Numbered from the stretch's first letter, positions 18,174-28,576 are shown. The stretch: 64,000 bases of DNA from Ga0074130 sp035565355 (GCA_035565355.1 DATMSM010000091.1:3193-67192); one strand, 5' to 3'. Program-made: numbers and translations. Notes: generated by a model from the sequence alone, not told the origin.

Positions 18174-18252
18174 AAGCAATCGGGCTCGGATTGATGACAA
18201 TAAGCAGGATTATCCATTGCCTCCGGGCTGCCCGGAAACAAGGAGCCAAGAC

Positions 18253-19224
18253 ATGCTGATCAATTGCGTCGCCTACGAGCACGGCCGCAGACTCGCCGAC
18301 ATTCCCGCCTCCAGCATCAGCGAGTATCTCGCCCGTCCGGAATGTTTTGTCTGGGTGGCCCTGCGCGACCCGGAGGACACCGAGCTTGAACAGCTCAAGG
18401 ACGAGTTTGGCCTGCACGAGCTTGCCGTCGAGGATGCCAGCCACGGCCATCAGCGTCCCAAGATCGAGGAATACGGTGAATCGCTCTTCGTCGTCATGCA
18501 CACGGTGGAATTCGCGCCGGACGACACCATGCAGGAAGGCGAGATCCATATTTTCGTCGGCCCCAACTACCTGCTGTCGGTACGCAAGCGCAGCCGCCAC
18601 AATCTGCACGGGGTGCGTGTGCGCTGCGAGCAGGAGCCGGCGCTGCTGCAAAAGGGGCCCGGCTTCGTGCTATACGCCCTGATGGACGCCATCGTCGACC
18701 AGTACTTCCCGGTGGTCGAGGAGTTCGAGACGCGGCTGGAGATCATCGAAGCACAGATTTTCGAGACGAAGAATCAGTCGCGCAACAACATCCAGCAGCT
18801 CTACAGCCTCAAGCAGGACGTCATGGAGTTGCGCCATGCCGTCTCGCCGCTGCTCGACAGCGTGATGCGTTTAGCCGGCGGGCGCCCGCCCAAGGCGTGC
18901 GAAGGCATGCAGGAGTATTTTCGCGATATCTACGACCACCTGACCCGTATCAATACCTCGATCGAGTCCATCCGCGAAACCATCACCACCGCCATCCAGG
19001 TGAATCTGTCTCTGGTCGCCATCGAGGAAGGCGAGGTGAACAAGCGTCTCGCCGCCTGGGCCGGAATTTTCGCCGTGGCAACGGCCTTTGCCGGCATCTG
19101 GGGCATGAACTTCGAGCATATGCCGGAGCTGCAGTGGCGCTATGGCTACCCGGCGGCACTCAGCGTCATCACCGCCATCTGCTTCATTCTCTATCGGCGC
19201 TTCAAACGCGCGGGCTGGCTGTAA
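18253..19224 (+). CDS. corA: CorA-family magnesium/cobalt transporter
   Basis: 323 aa, the normal CorA size. A cytoplasmic alpha/beta funnel domain is followed by a long stalk helix and two C-terminal membrane helices. The pore signature GMN is at 284-286 (WGMNFEHMPEL), and a basic C-terminal tail (RRFKRAGWL) follows TM2. The ATG at 18253 has AAGGAGCC upstream; longer frames starting at 17944 run antisense through purN and are rejected. Divergent from purN. A long imperfect hairpin follows the stop codon directly. Confidence 0.94.
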   Translation: MLINCVAYEHGRRLADIPASSISEYLARPECFVWVALRDPEDTELEQLKDEFGLHELAVEDASHGHQRPKIEEYGESLFVVMHTVEFAPDDTMQEGEIHIFVGPNYLLSVRKRSRHNLHGVRVRCEQEPALLQKGPGFVLYALMDAIVDQYFPVVEEFETRLEIIEAQIFETKNQSRNNIQQLYSLKQDVMELRHAVSPLLDSVMRLAGGRPPKACEGMQEYFRDIYDHLTRINTSIESIRETITTAIQVNLSLVAIEEGEVNKRLAAWAGIFAVATAFAGIWGMNFEHMPELQWRYGYPAALSVITAICFILYRRFKRAGWL

Positions 19225-19225
19225 G

Positions 19226-19312
19226 TGCAGGGAGGGGCCCCTCGAATGACTGAATAAAATTCCCGTGCGTGAATTCAAGTCACTCTTGCGGGGCCACTGC
19301 AATCTCCCTGCA
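19226..19312. terminator. Long imperfect hairpin between corA and a convergent small gene
   Basis: Nested complementary arms: TGCAGGGAG (19226-19234) with CTCCCTGCA (19304-19312); GGCCCC (19236-19241) with GGGGCC (19290-19295); TGACT (19247-19251) with AGTCA (19278-19282); GAAT (19252-19255) with ATTC (19273-19276). There is no T-tract, so it is not a classical terminator. It may act as a bidirectional transcript end or an RNA-stabilising structure. Confidence 0.5.
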
Positions 19313-19323
19313 GGGCTTACTGT

Positions 19324-19452
19324 CTAGCCCTTGGTCTTGACCGGCATCGCTGCCCTGGTCTGGGATTGAAAACCGACTACAGGCGCAAGCGGCTTCTTTT
19401 CCTGCTTGGGCTTCTTGGCTTCCTTATTACCGCGTAACTGGCTTTTGGCCAT
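19324..19452 (-). CDS. Small basic conserved protein (42 aa)
   Basis: An ATG at 19452 preceded by AAGGAG at ideal spacing opens a 42-codon frame ending in TAG at 19324-19326. It begins MAKSQLRGNKEAKKPKQEKK and ends AMPVKTKG. The protein is strongly basic, Lys-rich and probably disordered. From memory, similar MAKSQ(L/Q)R..EAKKPK proteins occur widely in proteobacteria as uncharacterised short ORFs. It is convergent with corA, with the long hairpin between them. Confidence 0.75.
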   Translation of the reverse strand: MAKSQLRGNKEAKKPKQEKKPLAPVVGFQSQTRAAMPVKTKG

Positions 19453-19825
19453 GCTGCTCTCCTTACCTTGACGAAGTCGTCCGTTCGATCATAGGCCTTT
19501 GCCCGGGAATAAGTCATTTATCTTCGACAGTGCTATGCTCGAAGCATCTGGCCTGCAGATCCCCCGCTCTTGAGCCCAGCCAATCAGGCTGTAGCAGGCA
19601 TCAAACTCTCCGTTCACTCCAGCCGGGCGCTTTCTCCCATGCGCGGCTGTCTCCGCTGACATTCCCGACGTCGGCCCTGCGTTCCAGCGCTACCGTTTCC
19701 AGACCTGTCGCCCTGCGGGGCCTCGCTGACCGGGCAACACCGTCGCCTCCTTCCCCTCACCCTCGTGATCGGCTTGTGCAGGCATTTCGCCCCCTGAGGC
19801 CCCGCCTCGCCACGAGAGCTACGTC
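19453..19825. other. Leader region upstream of the cyclic glucan synthase
   Basis: 373 bp without a convincing gene. The first part holds the probable promoter of the 42-aa gene. The rest, up to the cgs start, is pyrimidine-rich on the plus strand and could be an untranslated leader. An open frame at 19530-19829 has no ribosome binding site, and its Arg/Ser/Pro-rich composition is typical of a non-coding frame. Confidence 0.5.
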
Positions 19826-22800
19826 TTGAAAATTGACTACCCTGCACTGCGCGGCAAGCTGCTTCAGAAGCTGCCTGCGAATCTCCGCATCAAGTCTGCT
19901 GCCTTAAACGAGCACGACGAGCATCAGGCGCTGCCGAATGCCGAGCTGTTCAGCGTCGAGCAGATGGAAAAACACGGACAGACACTCTCAGCCACGCATG
20001 TGCTCAGTGCGCAAGTGGTCGCCGATCAATTGCTGGACCGGCTGGCGCACAACGAGGCAACATTGAATGCAGCCTGCCGCACCCTCAGTGACAAGTCGCT
20101 CGGCAGCAATCGCGTTTCCCCGGCAGGAGAATGGCTGCTCGACAATCACTATCTGATTGAAGAGCAGATCCGCACGGCCAGACGTCACTTGCCAAAGAGC
20201 TACGGGCGCAGCCTGCCCAAGCTGGCCAAGGGACGCTCGCAGGGCTATCCGCGCGTCTACGACATCGCCCTGCATGTCATCGCGCACGGCGACGGCCGCT
20301 GGGACCAGGAAAACCTGAGCCGCTTCATATCGGCCTACCAGGGCGCAGCCCCCCTGATGCTGGGCGAGCTGTGGGCCGTGCCCATCATGCTGCGTCTGGC
20401 GTTGATTGAAAATCTTGCACGTATCGCGAAACGAGTCGACACCGCACACATCCAGCGCAACCTCGCGGCCACCTGGGCGGAAAAGATGGGAAGCATCGTC
20501 GAATCGGACCCCAAGAGCCTGATCCTGGTGATCGCCGACATGGCGCGCTCCAACCCGCCGATCACCTCCGCCTTTGTCGCCGAACTGGCGCGACGCCTGC
20601 AGGGGCGAGGCCTGGCCCTGACCCTCCCGCTCACCTGGATAGAACAGCGCCTGGCCGAAAGCGGGCTGACGCTGGAGCAACAGGTACAAACCGAGAACCA
20701 GCAGCAGGCGACCAACCAGATCACAGTCAGCAACAGCATCGCCAGCCTGCGCAGGCTAGGCGAAATGGACTGGCGCGATTTCGTCGAACAGATGAGCGCC
20801 GTCCATCAAACGCTGCTGACCGATCCGACCAGCACTTATGCCGGCATGGACTTCGCCACACGCGACCAGTATCGACACGTAGTGGAAGAGCTGGCACGCG
20901 CAAGCGGGCAGGCCGAAGAGGCCATCGCCGCCGCCGCCATCGAGTTGGCGCAAGCACATGTCCACCGGCAAGCGGCGCATGCAGGCTCGACTCACTCGGC
21001 ACCGGAACGTAACGAACCTCACACGCAGCTAGACCCGCGCCGAAACCATGTGGGCTACTACCTGACAGGCCAAGGCCTGCGCCAACTTGAACGCAGGGTT
21101 TCGGCGCAACATCCGCTGCTGCAACGAATCAGAAAACGTGTGCAGACACGGCCGGTGCGCAGCTATATCGGCCTGATCGTGCTGCTGACGCTGCTGCCTT
21201 CTGCCTACCTGCTGCTACGGGCCTATCACGACGGTCTGCCCAAGAGTCTCGGCATCGACGCCAACTTGCTGTTGCTGCTGGTGTTGGCTGGAGCGCTCCT
21301 CATCGCAGGCAGCCAGCTGGCAGTGGCACTGGTGAACTGGGGCGTGACCCTCTTCGCGCGGCCGCATCGCTTGCCGCGCATGGACTACAGCAAGGGCCTG
21401 CCGGCGGACTGCCGCACCCTGGTCGTCGTTCCGGCCATGCTGAGCAGCCCGGACAGCCTGGCAAGCCTGCTTGAAGCCCTGGAAGTCCGCTTCCTCGGCA
21501 ATCGCGATGCTGCACTGCATTTTGCATTGCTGACCGACTTCAACGATGCCGACAGCGAATACTGTCCCGAGGATGCGGGCCTGCTCACCCTGGCGCAGGC
21601 GGGCATAGACGAACTCAACCGGCGTTATCCCGCCACCATTGGCGACAGCTTTTTCCTGTTCCACCGACCACGACAATGGAACGCCAGCGAGAAACAGTGG
21701 ATGGGGTATGAGCGCAAGCGCGGCAAGCTGTCCGACCTGAATGCCTTCATCCGCGGCGCTGAAAAAGCGCGCTTCAGCCTGATCGTCGGTGATACCGACA
21801 TCCTGACCGGCGCGCTCAATGATGCATCGGGCCAACCCTTGCCGCCGGCCAAATACATCATCACGCTGGACAGCGACACCCAGCTGCCGCGCGATTCAGC
21901 ACGCCAGTTCGTCGGCGCCATGGCCCATCCGCTCAACCGCCCGGATTACGACAAGCACAGGCAGCGCATCATGGAAGGCCATGCCATCCTGCAACCGCGC
22001 ATTGCCGAAGCCCTGCCCAGCCCCGGCCCGACGCGCTATGCACGGCTGTGCGGCAGCGAAGCCGGCATCGACCCCTACACACGCACCGTCTCCGATGTCT
22101 ATCAGGACTTATTCGATGAAGGCTCCTTCATCGGCAAGGGCATCTACGACATCGAGGTTTTCGAACAGGTCCTGGGGCAGCGCTTCCCTGACAACACGGT
22201 GCTCAGTCACGACCTGATCGAAGGCTGCTACCTGCGCTCCGGTCTGCTCAGCGATGTGCCCCTATACGAGCAGTCACCGGGCAGCTATCTGGCCGACGTG
22301 CGGCGCCGCACGCGCTGGATACGCGGCGACTGGCAACTGGCCGGCTGGCTGCTGCCGCAGGTAAGCGATCTCAGCGGCAAGCGCTCAGCCAATCCGCTGA
22401 CCACCTTGTCGCAGTGGAAGCTGCTCGACAACCTGCGTCGCAGCCTGGTGCCGGCTGCGCTACTTGTCCTGCTTGCCTTCGGCTGGGGCCTGTTCGCCAC
22501 ACCCTCGATCTGGCTGGCGGCCGTGCTGCTGACGCTGGCCCTGCCCAGCTTGCTCGCGGCCCTGCTCGACGTACTCAGGAAACCACCCGAGGTCCTGCTC
22601 AAGCCGCACCTGCTGATGAGCCTGCGCAGTTTCCGCAGGCGTTGTGCGCAGTTGCTGCTCCAGCTCGCCACCCTGCCCCACGAAGCCGCCTACAGCCTCG
22701 GGGCCATTGTTCACACCTGCTGGCGCATGCTCGTCTCGCGCAAGCACCTGCTGCAATGGACGCCTTCCGACCAGGCCAATCGTCACCGTGGCTCAAGCGC

Positions 22801-25800
22801 GGAATGGCTGATCACCATGTGTGCCGGACCGCTGCTGGCATTGTGCGGCGGCATGCTGCTGGCCTATTACCGGCCGGAGGCGCTGTGGCTGGCGGTGCCA
22901 CTGCTTCTGCTGTGGCTGTTCTCCCCGCTGCAGGCGGCCTGGCTGAGTCTGCCCTTCCGCCGCAAGCCGGCCTCGCTCAATGCGACGCAAACACGCTTCC
23001 TGCACATTACGGCACGCAAGACCTGGGACTACTTCACCCATTTCGTCGTTGCCGAGGACCACTGGCTGCCGCCCGACAACTATCAGGAAGAGCCACGCGA
23101 AGCGATTGCCCATCGCACCTCGCCCACCAATATGGGCATGGCCCTGCTCGCCAACCTGAGCGCTTACGATTTCGGCTATCTGAGCATGGGCCAATTGCTG
23201 GCACGTACCCAGGACACGCTGCAGACCATGGCCCGGCTCGAACGCCACCAGGGGCATTTCTACAACTGGTACGACACGCAGACACTGGAACCGCTTGAAC
23301 CGCGCTATGTCTCCACGGTGGACAGCGGCAATCTGACGGGCTACCTGATCGTGCTGCAGCAAGGCCTGCTCGAGCTTCCGCACGCGCCCTTGCGGCATCC
23401 GGCTGGCCTCATGGGGCTGCGGGATACACTCGACGTGCTCGGCGAGCATCTCAAGTCCACGCCAGCGGTGATGCAGGATTTCCGTGGCTTGCTGGAAAAT
23501 GCGCCGCTCGAAGACGCGAGCCTGAATCGCACGCTGGACTATCTCCAGTCGCTGATGCGGGCCGCCGAACAAATCCTTGCATACTGGACGACACAAGATG
23601 CCGATGCCCTGCATGAATGCACATGGGCGGAAAAGCTCGCACACCAGTGCCAGTCCCTGCATCAGGAAATCAGCCTGTTTGCTGTCATCTCCGGCAGCGA
23701 CGGCCAATCGACCCTGCATGATGTCGCGAAGCACACGGGCAGCAGCGACGGACTGGAAACGCCGGCCATCGACCGCGCCGCTGCCCGCATCGCCCTGATC
23801 GAAAGCCTGGCCGCGCAGGCACGCACCATGGCACAACAGGACTATGCCTTCCTTTACGACCCGGTCAGCCATCTGATGACGGTCGGCTTCCATGTGGACA
23901 ATCGCCGCAGCGATCGCGGCAACTATGACCTGCTTTCCTCCGAAGCGCGGCTCTGCTCCTACGTCGCCATCGCCCAGGGGGAAGTGCCGCAGGAAAACTG
24001 GTTTGCGCTCGGGCGCCTGCTCACCCTGAACAACGGCGAACCCATCCTGGTCTCGTGGAGCGGCTCGATGTTCGAGTACCTGATGCCCATGCTGGTCATG
24101 CCCAGCTACGAGGACACGCTGCTCGACCAGACCTGCCGCGCGGCTGTGCGCTGCCAGATCGACTACGGCAATCAGATGGGCGTGGCCTGGGGCATCTCCG
24201 AATCCGGCTTCAATGCCGTCGATGCGCAACTCAACTATCAATACCGCGCCTTCGGCGTGCCGGGCCTGGGCCTCAAGCGCGGCCTGGCCGAGGATCTCGT
24301 GATCGCGCCCTACGCCAGTGTCATGGCGCTGATGGTCGAACCGGAAGCGGCGTGCAGCAATATGCAGCGCCTCGCCGACGAAGGTGCCAGCGGGCGCTTC
24401 GGTTTCTACGAGGCCATCGACCATACGCCGGCACGCATGCCGCGCGGCAAGCACCACGTCATGGTGCGCTCCTTCATGGTCCACCACCAGGGCATGAGCC
24501 TGCTGGCCCTGTCCTATCTGCTGCATCAGCGCCCGATGCAGCGTCGCTTCGCCGCCGACACGGAAATGCAGGCCGCCCTGCTGCTATTGCAGGAGCGTAT
24601 TGCAAAACCGGTGGCGTCATATTCGCAACTCGCCCAGGTGGCGGGCAGCGCGCCCGAGCAGACGGGAAGCGAAGCCGCGATTCGCGTCTTCGAGAATCCG
24701 AACACCGCCGGTCCCGAGGTACAACTGCTCTCGAACGGCCGCTACCATCTCATGCTGACCCAGGCCGGCAGCGGTTACAGCCGCTGGCGCGACCTCGCCA
24801 TCACGCGCTGGCGCGCCGATGCCACCTGCGACAGCTGGGGCATGTTCGGCTATCTGCGCGACGTCAGTGACGGCGCGTTCTGGTCGACCGCCTATCAGCC
24901 AACCACGGGTACGCCCAAGGCCTACCGCGCGACCTTCACCGAAGCGCATGCCGAGTACACCCGGCGCGAGCACGATATCGAAACCCACGTCGAGATCGGC
25001 ATTTCGCCGGAAGACGATATCGAGCTGCGCCGCATCCGCATTCGCAATCGCTCCAAGATCCGACGTACGCTCGACTACACCAGCTATGCCGAAGTCGTGC
25101 TTGCCGCGCAAGCCGCAGACATGAGCCACCCGGCCTTCAGCAATCTCTTCGTCGAAACCGAAATCCTGCCGCAACAGCACGCGATTCTGGCAACACGCCG
25201 CCCGCGCAGCATCCATGAGACGCCACCCTGGCTGTGCCACATGCTCACGATGCATAGCGATGACGCCTGTACCACCTCCTATGAAACTGACCGGGCGCGC
25301 TTTGTCGGCCGCGGCAACACCCTGTCGAATCCCCTGGCCATGCGCAATACCGGCCGTCTTTCCGATACCGCCGGGGCTGTACTCGACCCGATCGTCGCCA
25401 TCCGTTGCCGCTTCACGCTGGAACCAGGTGCCTCGATCACACTGGACCAGATTACCGGCATCAGCGAAACACGCGACCACAGCCTGGAACAGATCGAGAA
25501 ATATCGCGATCGCCGCCTTTCGAATCGCGTCTTCGGGCTGGCCTGGACACACAACCAGGTCTTGCTGCGTCAACTCAATGCATCCGAAGCCGATGCCCAG
25601 CTCTACAGTCGTCTTGCCGGCGCCATTATCTACAGCAAGGCCGACCACCGGGCGCCATCGGCAGTACTGATGAGCAACCAGCGCGGCCAGTCCGGCCTCT
25701 GGGGCTATTCAATTTCCGGCGACCTGCCGATTGTGCTTTTGCAGATCGAAGATATTGCCCATATCGAACTGGTACGACAGCTCCTGCAGGCCCATGCCTA

Positions 25801-28567
25801 CTGGCGCAGAAAGGGCCTCGCAGTCGATCTGGTCATCCTCAACGAAGAAGGCAACAACTACCGGCAGGCGCTGCAGGAGCAGATCGTCGGGCTCATGCCC
25901 GCGGGAACCAACGTCAACGCATTGGATCGCAACGGCGGCATCTTCGTCCGCGCCACGGAACACATGCCGCACGAAGACCGGACACTGCTGCTCTCCGTCG
26001 CCCATGTCACACTCTCAGACAAGCAGGGCACGCTGGCCGAACAGATTGCCTATCGTCCGCCCAACCGCGCCATGCCGTCGCTGCTAATCGCCGAAACGCC
26101 CTACGCAGCAGACGACGACAAGGCCATCGCCCTGCAGAAGAAAGACGACATGCAGTTCTTCAATGGCCTTGGCGGCTTCTCACCTGACGGGGAAGAGTAT
26201 GTAATTCAGCTGGATGCAGGACGCAGCACGCCGGCACCCTGGGTCAATGTCATTGCCAACCCGGAGTTCGGCACCGTCATTTCGGAAAGCGGTCAGTCCT
26301 ATACGTGGACCGAAAACGCCCATGAGATGCGCCTCACGCCGTGGAACAACGACCCGGTCAGGGATACGGCCGGCGAACTGTATTACCTGCGCGATGAGGA
26401 CAGCGGCCGCTACTGGTCGCCCAGCGCATTGCCCTGCGGCCGCAACGGCAGCAATACGACACGGCATGGCTTCGGCTACAGCGTGTTCGAGCATAGCGAG
26501 GGCGGCATTCATACCGAACTCTGCGTCTATGTCGCCATGGACGCCTCGGTCAAGTTCTCGCGCCTGCAGGTCAGAAACGATTCTGACCGCCCACGCCGCC
26601 TGTCCGCCACCGGCTATGTCGAATGGGTGCTGGGCGAGCTGCGCTCACACACCGGCATGCATGTGAGCACGGAAATCAACCGGCACATGACCCTGCTGGC
26701 ACGCAACCGATACAACAGCGACTTCGGTGAGCGCACTGCATTCTTCCATGTCGCCACCTCGACGCTGGAATCCATAACGCGCAGCCACACCGGCGATCGC
26801 ACCGAATTCATCGGCCGCAACGGTAGTCACGCCAATCCGGCTGCGATGCAACGCAAGCAACTGTCCGGCCGCATCGGTGCGGGGCTGGATGCCTGTGCCG
26901 CCATCCAGGTCGGCTTCGATCTGGCCCCGGGACAGACGCGCGAGCTCGTGTTCATGCTCGGCGTCGGTCGCGACCGCGCCGATGCGGAAACCCTCGTCAA
27001 TCGTTTCCGCGGCGGCATAGGCGGCAGCATCGCCGCCCAGGAGGCCTTGACCGAAACACGACATCACTGGCGCGACATCCTCGGCACAGTGCGGGTCACA
27101 ACGCCTGATCCGGCCGTCAATCTGCTGGCCAATGGCTGGCTGCTGTATCAAACCTTGTCCAGCCGCCTGTGGGCGCGCAGCGGCTATTACCAGTCCGGCG
27201 GCGCCTTCGGTTTCCGCGACCAGTTGCAGGACGCCATGGCCCTAGTGCATGCCGCGCCGCAGCGCCTGCGCGCGCAGATCGTGTTGTGCGCCAGTCGGCA
27301 GTTTGCCGAGGGCGATGTGCAGCATTGGTGGCACCCGCCACAAGGGCGCGGCGTGCGCACGCGCTGCTCCGACGACTACCTGTGGCTGCCCTATGCGCTC
27401 TGTCGCTATGTAAGCGCGACCGGCGACACCGGCGTGCTTGAAGAAACAGCGACCTTCTTGCAAGGCCGCATGCTGAACGAGGATGAGGAGTCCTACTACG
27501 ACCTACCCATGAGCGGCGGCGAACACGCCAGCATTTACGAACATGCCGTGCGCGCCATCCGCCACGGCCTGCGCTTCGGCGAACACGGCCTGCCGCTGAT
27601 GGGCTCGGGCGACTGGAACGACGGCATGAATCTGGTCGGCGAAAAAGGCCGGGGCGAAAGCGTGTGGCTGGGATTCTTCCTGTACGACATCCTGCAGAAG
27701 TTCAGCGTACTGGCGCTCAAGCATGGCGACAAGCCCGTTGCAAAACTCTGCAAGGCCGAAGGCCACAAACTCAGCAAGAAGCTTGAAAGCGCAGCCTGGG
27801 ACGGCGCATGGTATCGACGCGCCTACTTTGACGACGGCACGCCCCTGGGCACGGCCAGCAATACCGAGTGCCGCATCGATGCGATTGCACAGAGCTGGTC
27901 CGTGCTGTCAGGCGCCGGCACCCCGGAACGTGCAAGACAGGCCATGGATGCCATGTACACGCATCTGGTGCGTGCTGAAGACGGCCTCATTCAGTTGCTG
28001 GATCCACCTTTCGACAGCGGTACGCTCAACCCCGGCTACATCAAGGGCTATGTGCCGGGCGTGCGCGAAAACGGCGGCCAATACACGCACGGCGCGATCT
28101 GGGCAGCCATGGCCTTCGCCGAACTGGGTGAGCAGGAACGCGCCTGGCAGCTCTTCAACATCATCAACCCCATCAACCACGGACGCACGCCCGCCGATGT
28201 CGCCACTTACAAGATCGAACCCTATGTGCTGGCCGCCGATGTCTATGGCGTCGCCCCGCACATAGGACGCGGCGGCTGGAGCTGGTACACGGGATCGGCC
28301 GGCTGGATGTATCGCCTGATGATCGAATCGCTGCTCGGCGTACACCTGGAAAGCAGCGGGCACGCGCAGATGCTGCACATCAAGCCTTGCCTCCCGGCGG
28401 CCTGGGACGAGTACACGCTGGACTACCGGCATGGCGAAACGACTTACCGCATCAAGGTGCGGCAGACCGACGACCCGCAGGAGGCATCAAGCGCAGAAGC
28501 CATGCGGATCGTGCTGGACGCTGGTGGCGGCGTCCAGCATGTCGATCTGACCCTGTTGCGGAGATGA
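19826..28567 (+). CDS. Cyclic beta-1,2-glucan synthase (NdvB/ChvB/Cgs type)
   Basis: 2913 aa inner-membrane enzyme that builds, elongates and cyclises beta-1,2-glucan from UDP-glucose. Layout: N-terminal cytoplasmic part; helices near 447-505; GT84 glycosyltransferase with TLDSDTQLP (D682, D684) and RWIRGDWQ near 828; further helix groups near 870-915 and 995-1045; a glucoamylase-like segment with SGFNAVDAQLNYQYRAFG; two carbohydrate-binding modules; and a C-terminal GH94 phosphorylase-like domain (SGDWNDGMN) that sets ring size. The start is TTG 19826 (LKIDYPALRGKLL); no better start is near. It stands alone, with no separate transporter gene such as ndvA beside it. Periplasmic glucans serve in osmoadaptation and host interaction in rhizobia and Brucella; the role here is inferred. 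Confidence 0.95.
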   Translation: MKIDYPALRGKLLQKLPANLRIKSAALNEHDEHQALPNAELFSVEQMEKHGQTLSATHVLSAQVVADQLLDRLAHNEATLNAACRTLSDKSLGSNRVSPAGEWLLDNHYLIEEQIRTARRHLPKSYGRSLPKLAKGRSQGYPRVYDIALHVIAHGDGRWDQENLSRFISAYQGAAPLMLGELWAVPIMLRLALIENLARIAKRVDTAHIQRNLAATWAEKMGSIVESDPKSLILVIADMARSNPPITSAFVAELARRLQGRGLALTLPLTWIEQRLAESGLTLEQQVQTENQQQATNQITVSNSIASLRRLGEMDWRDFVEQMSAVHQTLLTDPTSTYAGMDFATRDQYRHVVEELARASGQAEEAIAAAAIELAQAHVHRQAAHAGSTHSAPERNEPHTQLDPRRNHVGYYLTGQGLRQLERRVSAQHPLLQRIRKRVQTRPVRSYIGLIVLLTLLPSAYLLLRAYHDGLPKSLGIDANLLLLLVLAGALLIAGSQLAVALVNWGVTLFARPHRLPRMDYSKGLPADCRTLVVVPAMLSSPDSLASLLEALEVRFLGNRDAALHFALLTDFNDADSEYCPEDAGLLTLAQAGIDELNRRYPATIGDSFFLFHRPRQWNASEKQWMGYERKRGKLSDLNAFIRGAEKARFSLIVGDTDILTGALNDASGQPLPPAKYIITLDSDTQLPRDSARQFVGAMAHPLNRPDYDKHRQRIMEGHAILQPRIAEALPSPGPTRYARLCGSEAGIDPYTRTVSDVYQDLFDEGSFIGKGIYDIEVFEQVLGQRFPDNTVLSHDLIEGCYLRSGLLSDVPLYEQSPGSYLADVRRRTRWIRGDWQLAGWLLPQVSDLSGKRSANPLTTLSQWKLLDNLRRSLVPAALLVLLAFGWGLFATPSIWLAAVLLTLALPSLLAALLDVLRKPPEVLLKPHLLMSLRSFRRRCAQLLLQLATLPHEAAYSLGAIVHTCWRMLVSRKHLLQWTPSDQANRHRGSSAEWLITMCAGPLLALCGGMLLAYYRPEALWLAVPLLLLWLFSPLQAAWLSLPFRRKPASLNATQTRFLHITARKTWDYFTHFVVAEDHWLPPDNYQEEPREAIAHRTSPTNMGMALLANLSAYDFGYLSMGQLLARTQDTLQTMARLERHQGHFYNWYDTQTLEPLEPRYVSTVDSGNLTGYLIVLQQGLLELPHAPLRHPAGLMGLRDTLDVLGEHLKSTPAVMQDFRGLLENAPLEDASLNRTLDYLQSLMRAAEQILAYWTTQDADALHECTWAEKLAHQCQSLHQEISLFAVISGSDGQSTLHDVAKHTGSSDGLETPAIDRAAARIALIESLAAQARTMAQQDYAFLYDPVSHLMTVGFHVDNRRSDRGNYDLLSSEARLCSYVAIAQGEVPQENWFALGRLLTLNNGEPILVSWSGSMFEYLMPMLVMPSYEDTLLDQTCRAAVRCQIDYGNQMGVAWGISESGFNAVDAQLNYQYRAFGVPGLGLKRGLAEDLVIAPYASVMALMVEPEAACSNMQRLADEGASGRFGFYEAIDHTPARMPRGKHHVMVRSFMVHHQGMSLLALSYLLHQRPMQRRFAADTEMQAALLLLQERIAKPVASYSQLAQVAGSAPEQTGSEAAIRVFENPNTAGPEVQLLSNGRYHLMLTQAGSGYSRWRDLAITRWRADATCDSWGMFGYLRDVSDGAFWSTAYQPTTGTPKAYRATFTEAHAEYTRREHDIETHVEIGISPEDDIELRRIRIRNRSKIRRTLDYTSYAEVVLAAQAADMSHPAFSNLFVETEILPQQHAILATRRPRSIHETPPWLCHMLTMHSDDACTTSYETDRARFVGRGNTLSNPLAMRNTGRLSDTAGAVLDPIVAIRCRFTLEPGASITLDQITGISETRDHSLEQIEKYRDRRLSNRVFGLAWTHNQVLLRQLNASEADAQLYSRLAGAIIYSKADHRAPSAVLMSNQRGQSGLWGYSISGDLPIVLLQIEDIAHIELVRQLLQAHAYWRRKGLAVDLVILNEEGNNYRQALQEQIVGLMPAGTNVNALDRNGGIFVRATEHMPHEDRTLLLSVAHVTLSDKQGTLAEQIAYRPPNRAMPSLLIAETPYAADDDKAIALQKKDDMQFFNGLGGFSPDGEEYVIQLDAGRSTPAPWVNVIANPEFGTVISESGQSYTWTENAHEMRLTPWNNDPVRDTAGELYYLRDEDSGRYWSPSALPCGRNGSNTTRHGFGYSVFEHSEGGIHTELCVYVAMDASVKFSRLQVRNDSDRPRRLSATGYVEWVLGELRSHTGMHVSTEINRHMTLLARNRYNSDFGERTAFFHVATSTLESITRSHTGDRTEFIGRNGSHANPAAMQRKQLSGRIGAGLDACAAIQVGFDLAPGQTRELVFMLGVGRDRADAETLVNRFRGGIGGSIAAQEALTETRHHWRDILGTVRVTTPDPAVNLLANGWLLYQTLSSRLWARSGYYQSGGAFGFRDQLQDAMALVHAAPQRLRAQIVLCASRQFAEGDVQHWWHPPQGRGVRTRCSDDYLWLPYALCRYVSATGDTGVLEETATFLQGRMLNEDEESYYDLPMSGGEHASIYEHAVRAIRHGLRFGEHGLPLMGSGDWNDGMNLVGEKGRGESVWLGFFLYDILQKFSVLALKHGDKPVAKLCKAEGHKLSKKLESAAWDGAWYRRAYFDDGTPLGTASNTECRIDAIAQSWSVLSGAGTPERARQAMDAMYTHLVRAEDGLIQLLDPPFDSGTLNPGYIKGYVPGVRENGGQYTHGAIWAAMAFAELGEQERAWQLFNIINPINHGRTPADVATYKIEPYVLAADVYGVAPHIGRGGWSWYTGSAGWMYRLMIESLLGVHLESSGHAQMLHIKPCLPAAWDEYTLDYRHGETTYRIKVRQTDDPQEASSAEAMRIVLDAGGGVQHVDLTLLRR

Positions 28568-28576
28568 AGCGCTGAA

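Noticed and set aside
17944..18252. Upstream extension of corA to 17944
   Set aside because: Runs antisense through purN; ATG 18253 has a good ribosome binding site and matches CorA length.
22793..24526. 577-codon minus-strand frame inside the cyclic glucan synthase
   Set aside because: His/Gln/Arg-rich antisense frame; the plus strand carries conserved enzyme motifs throughout.
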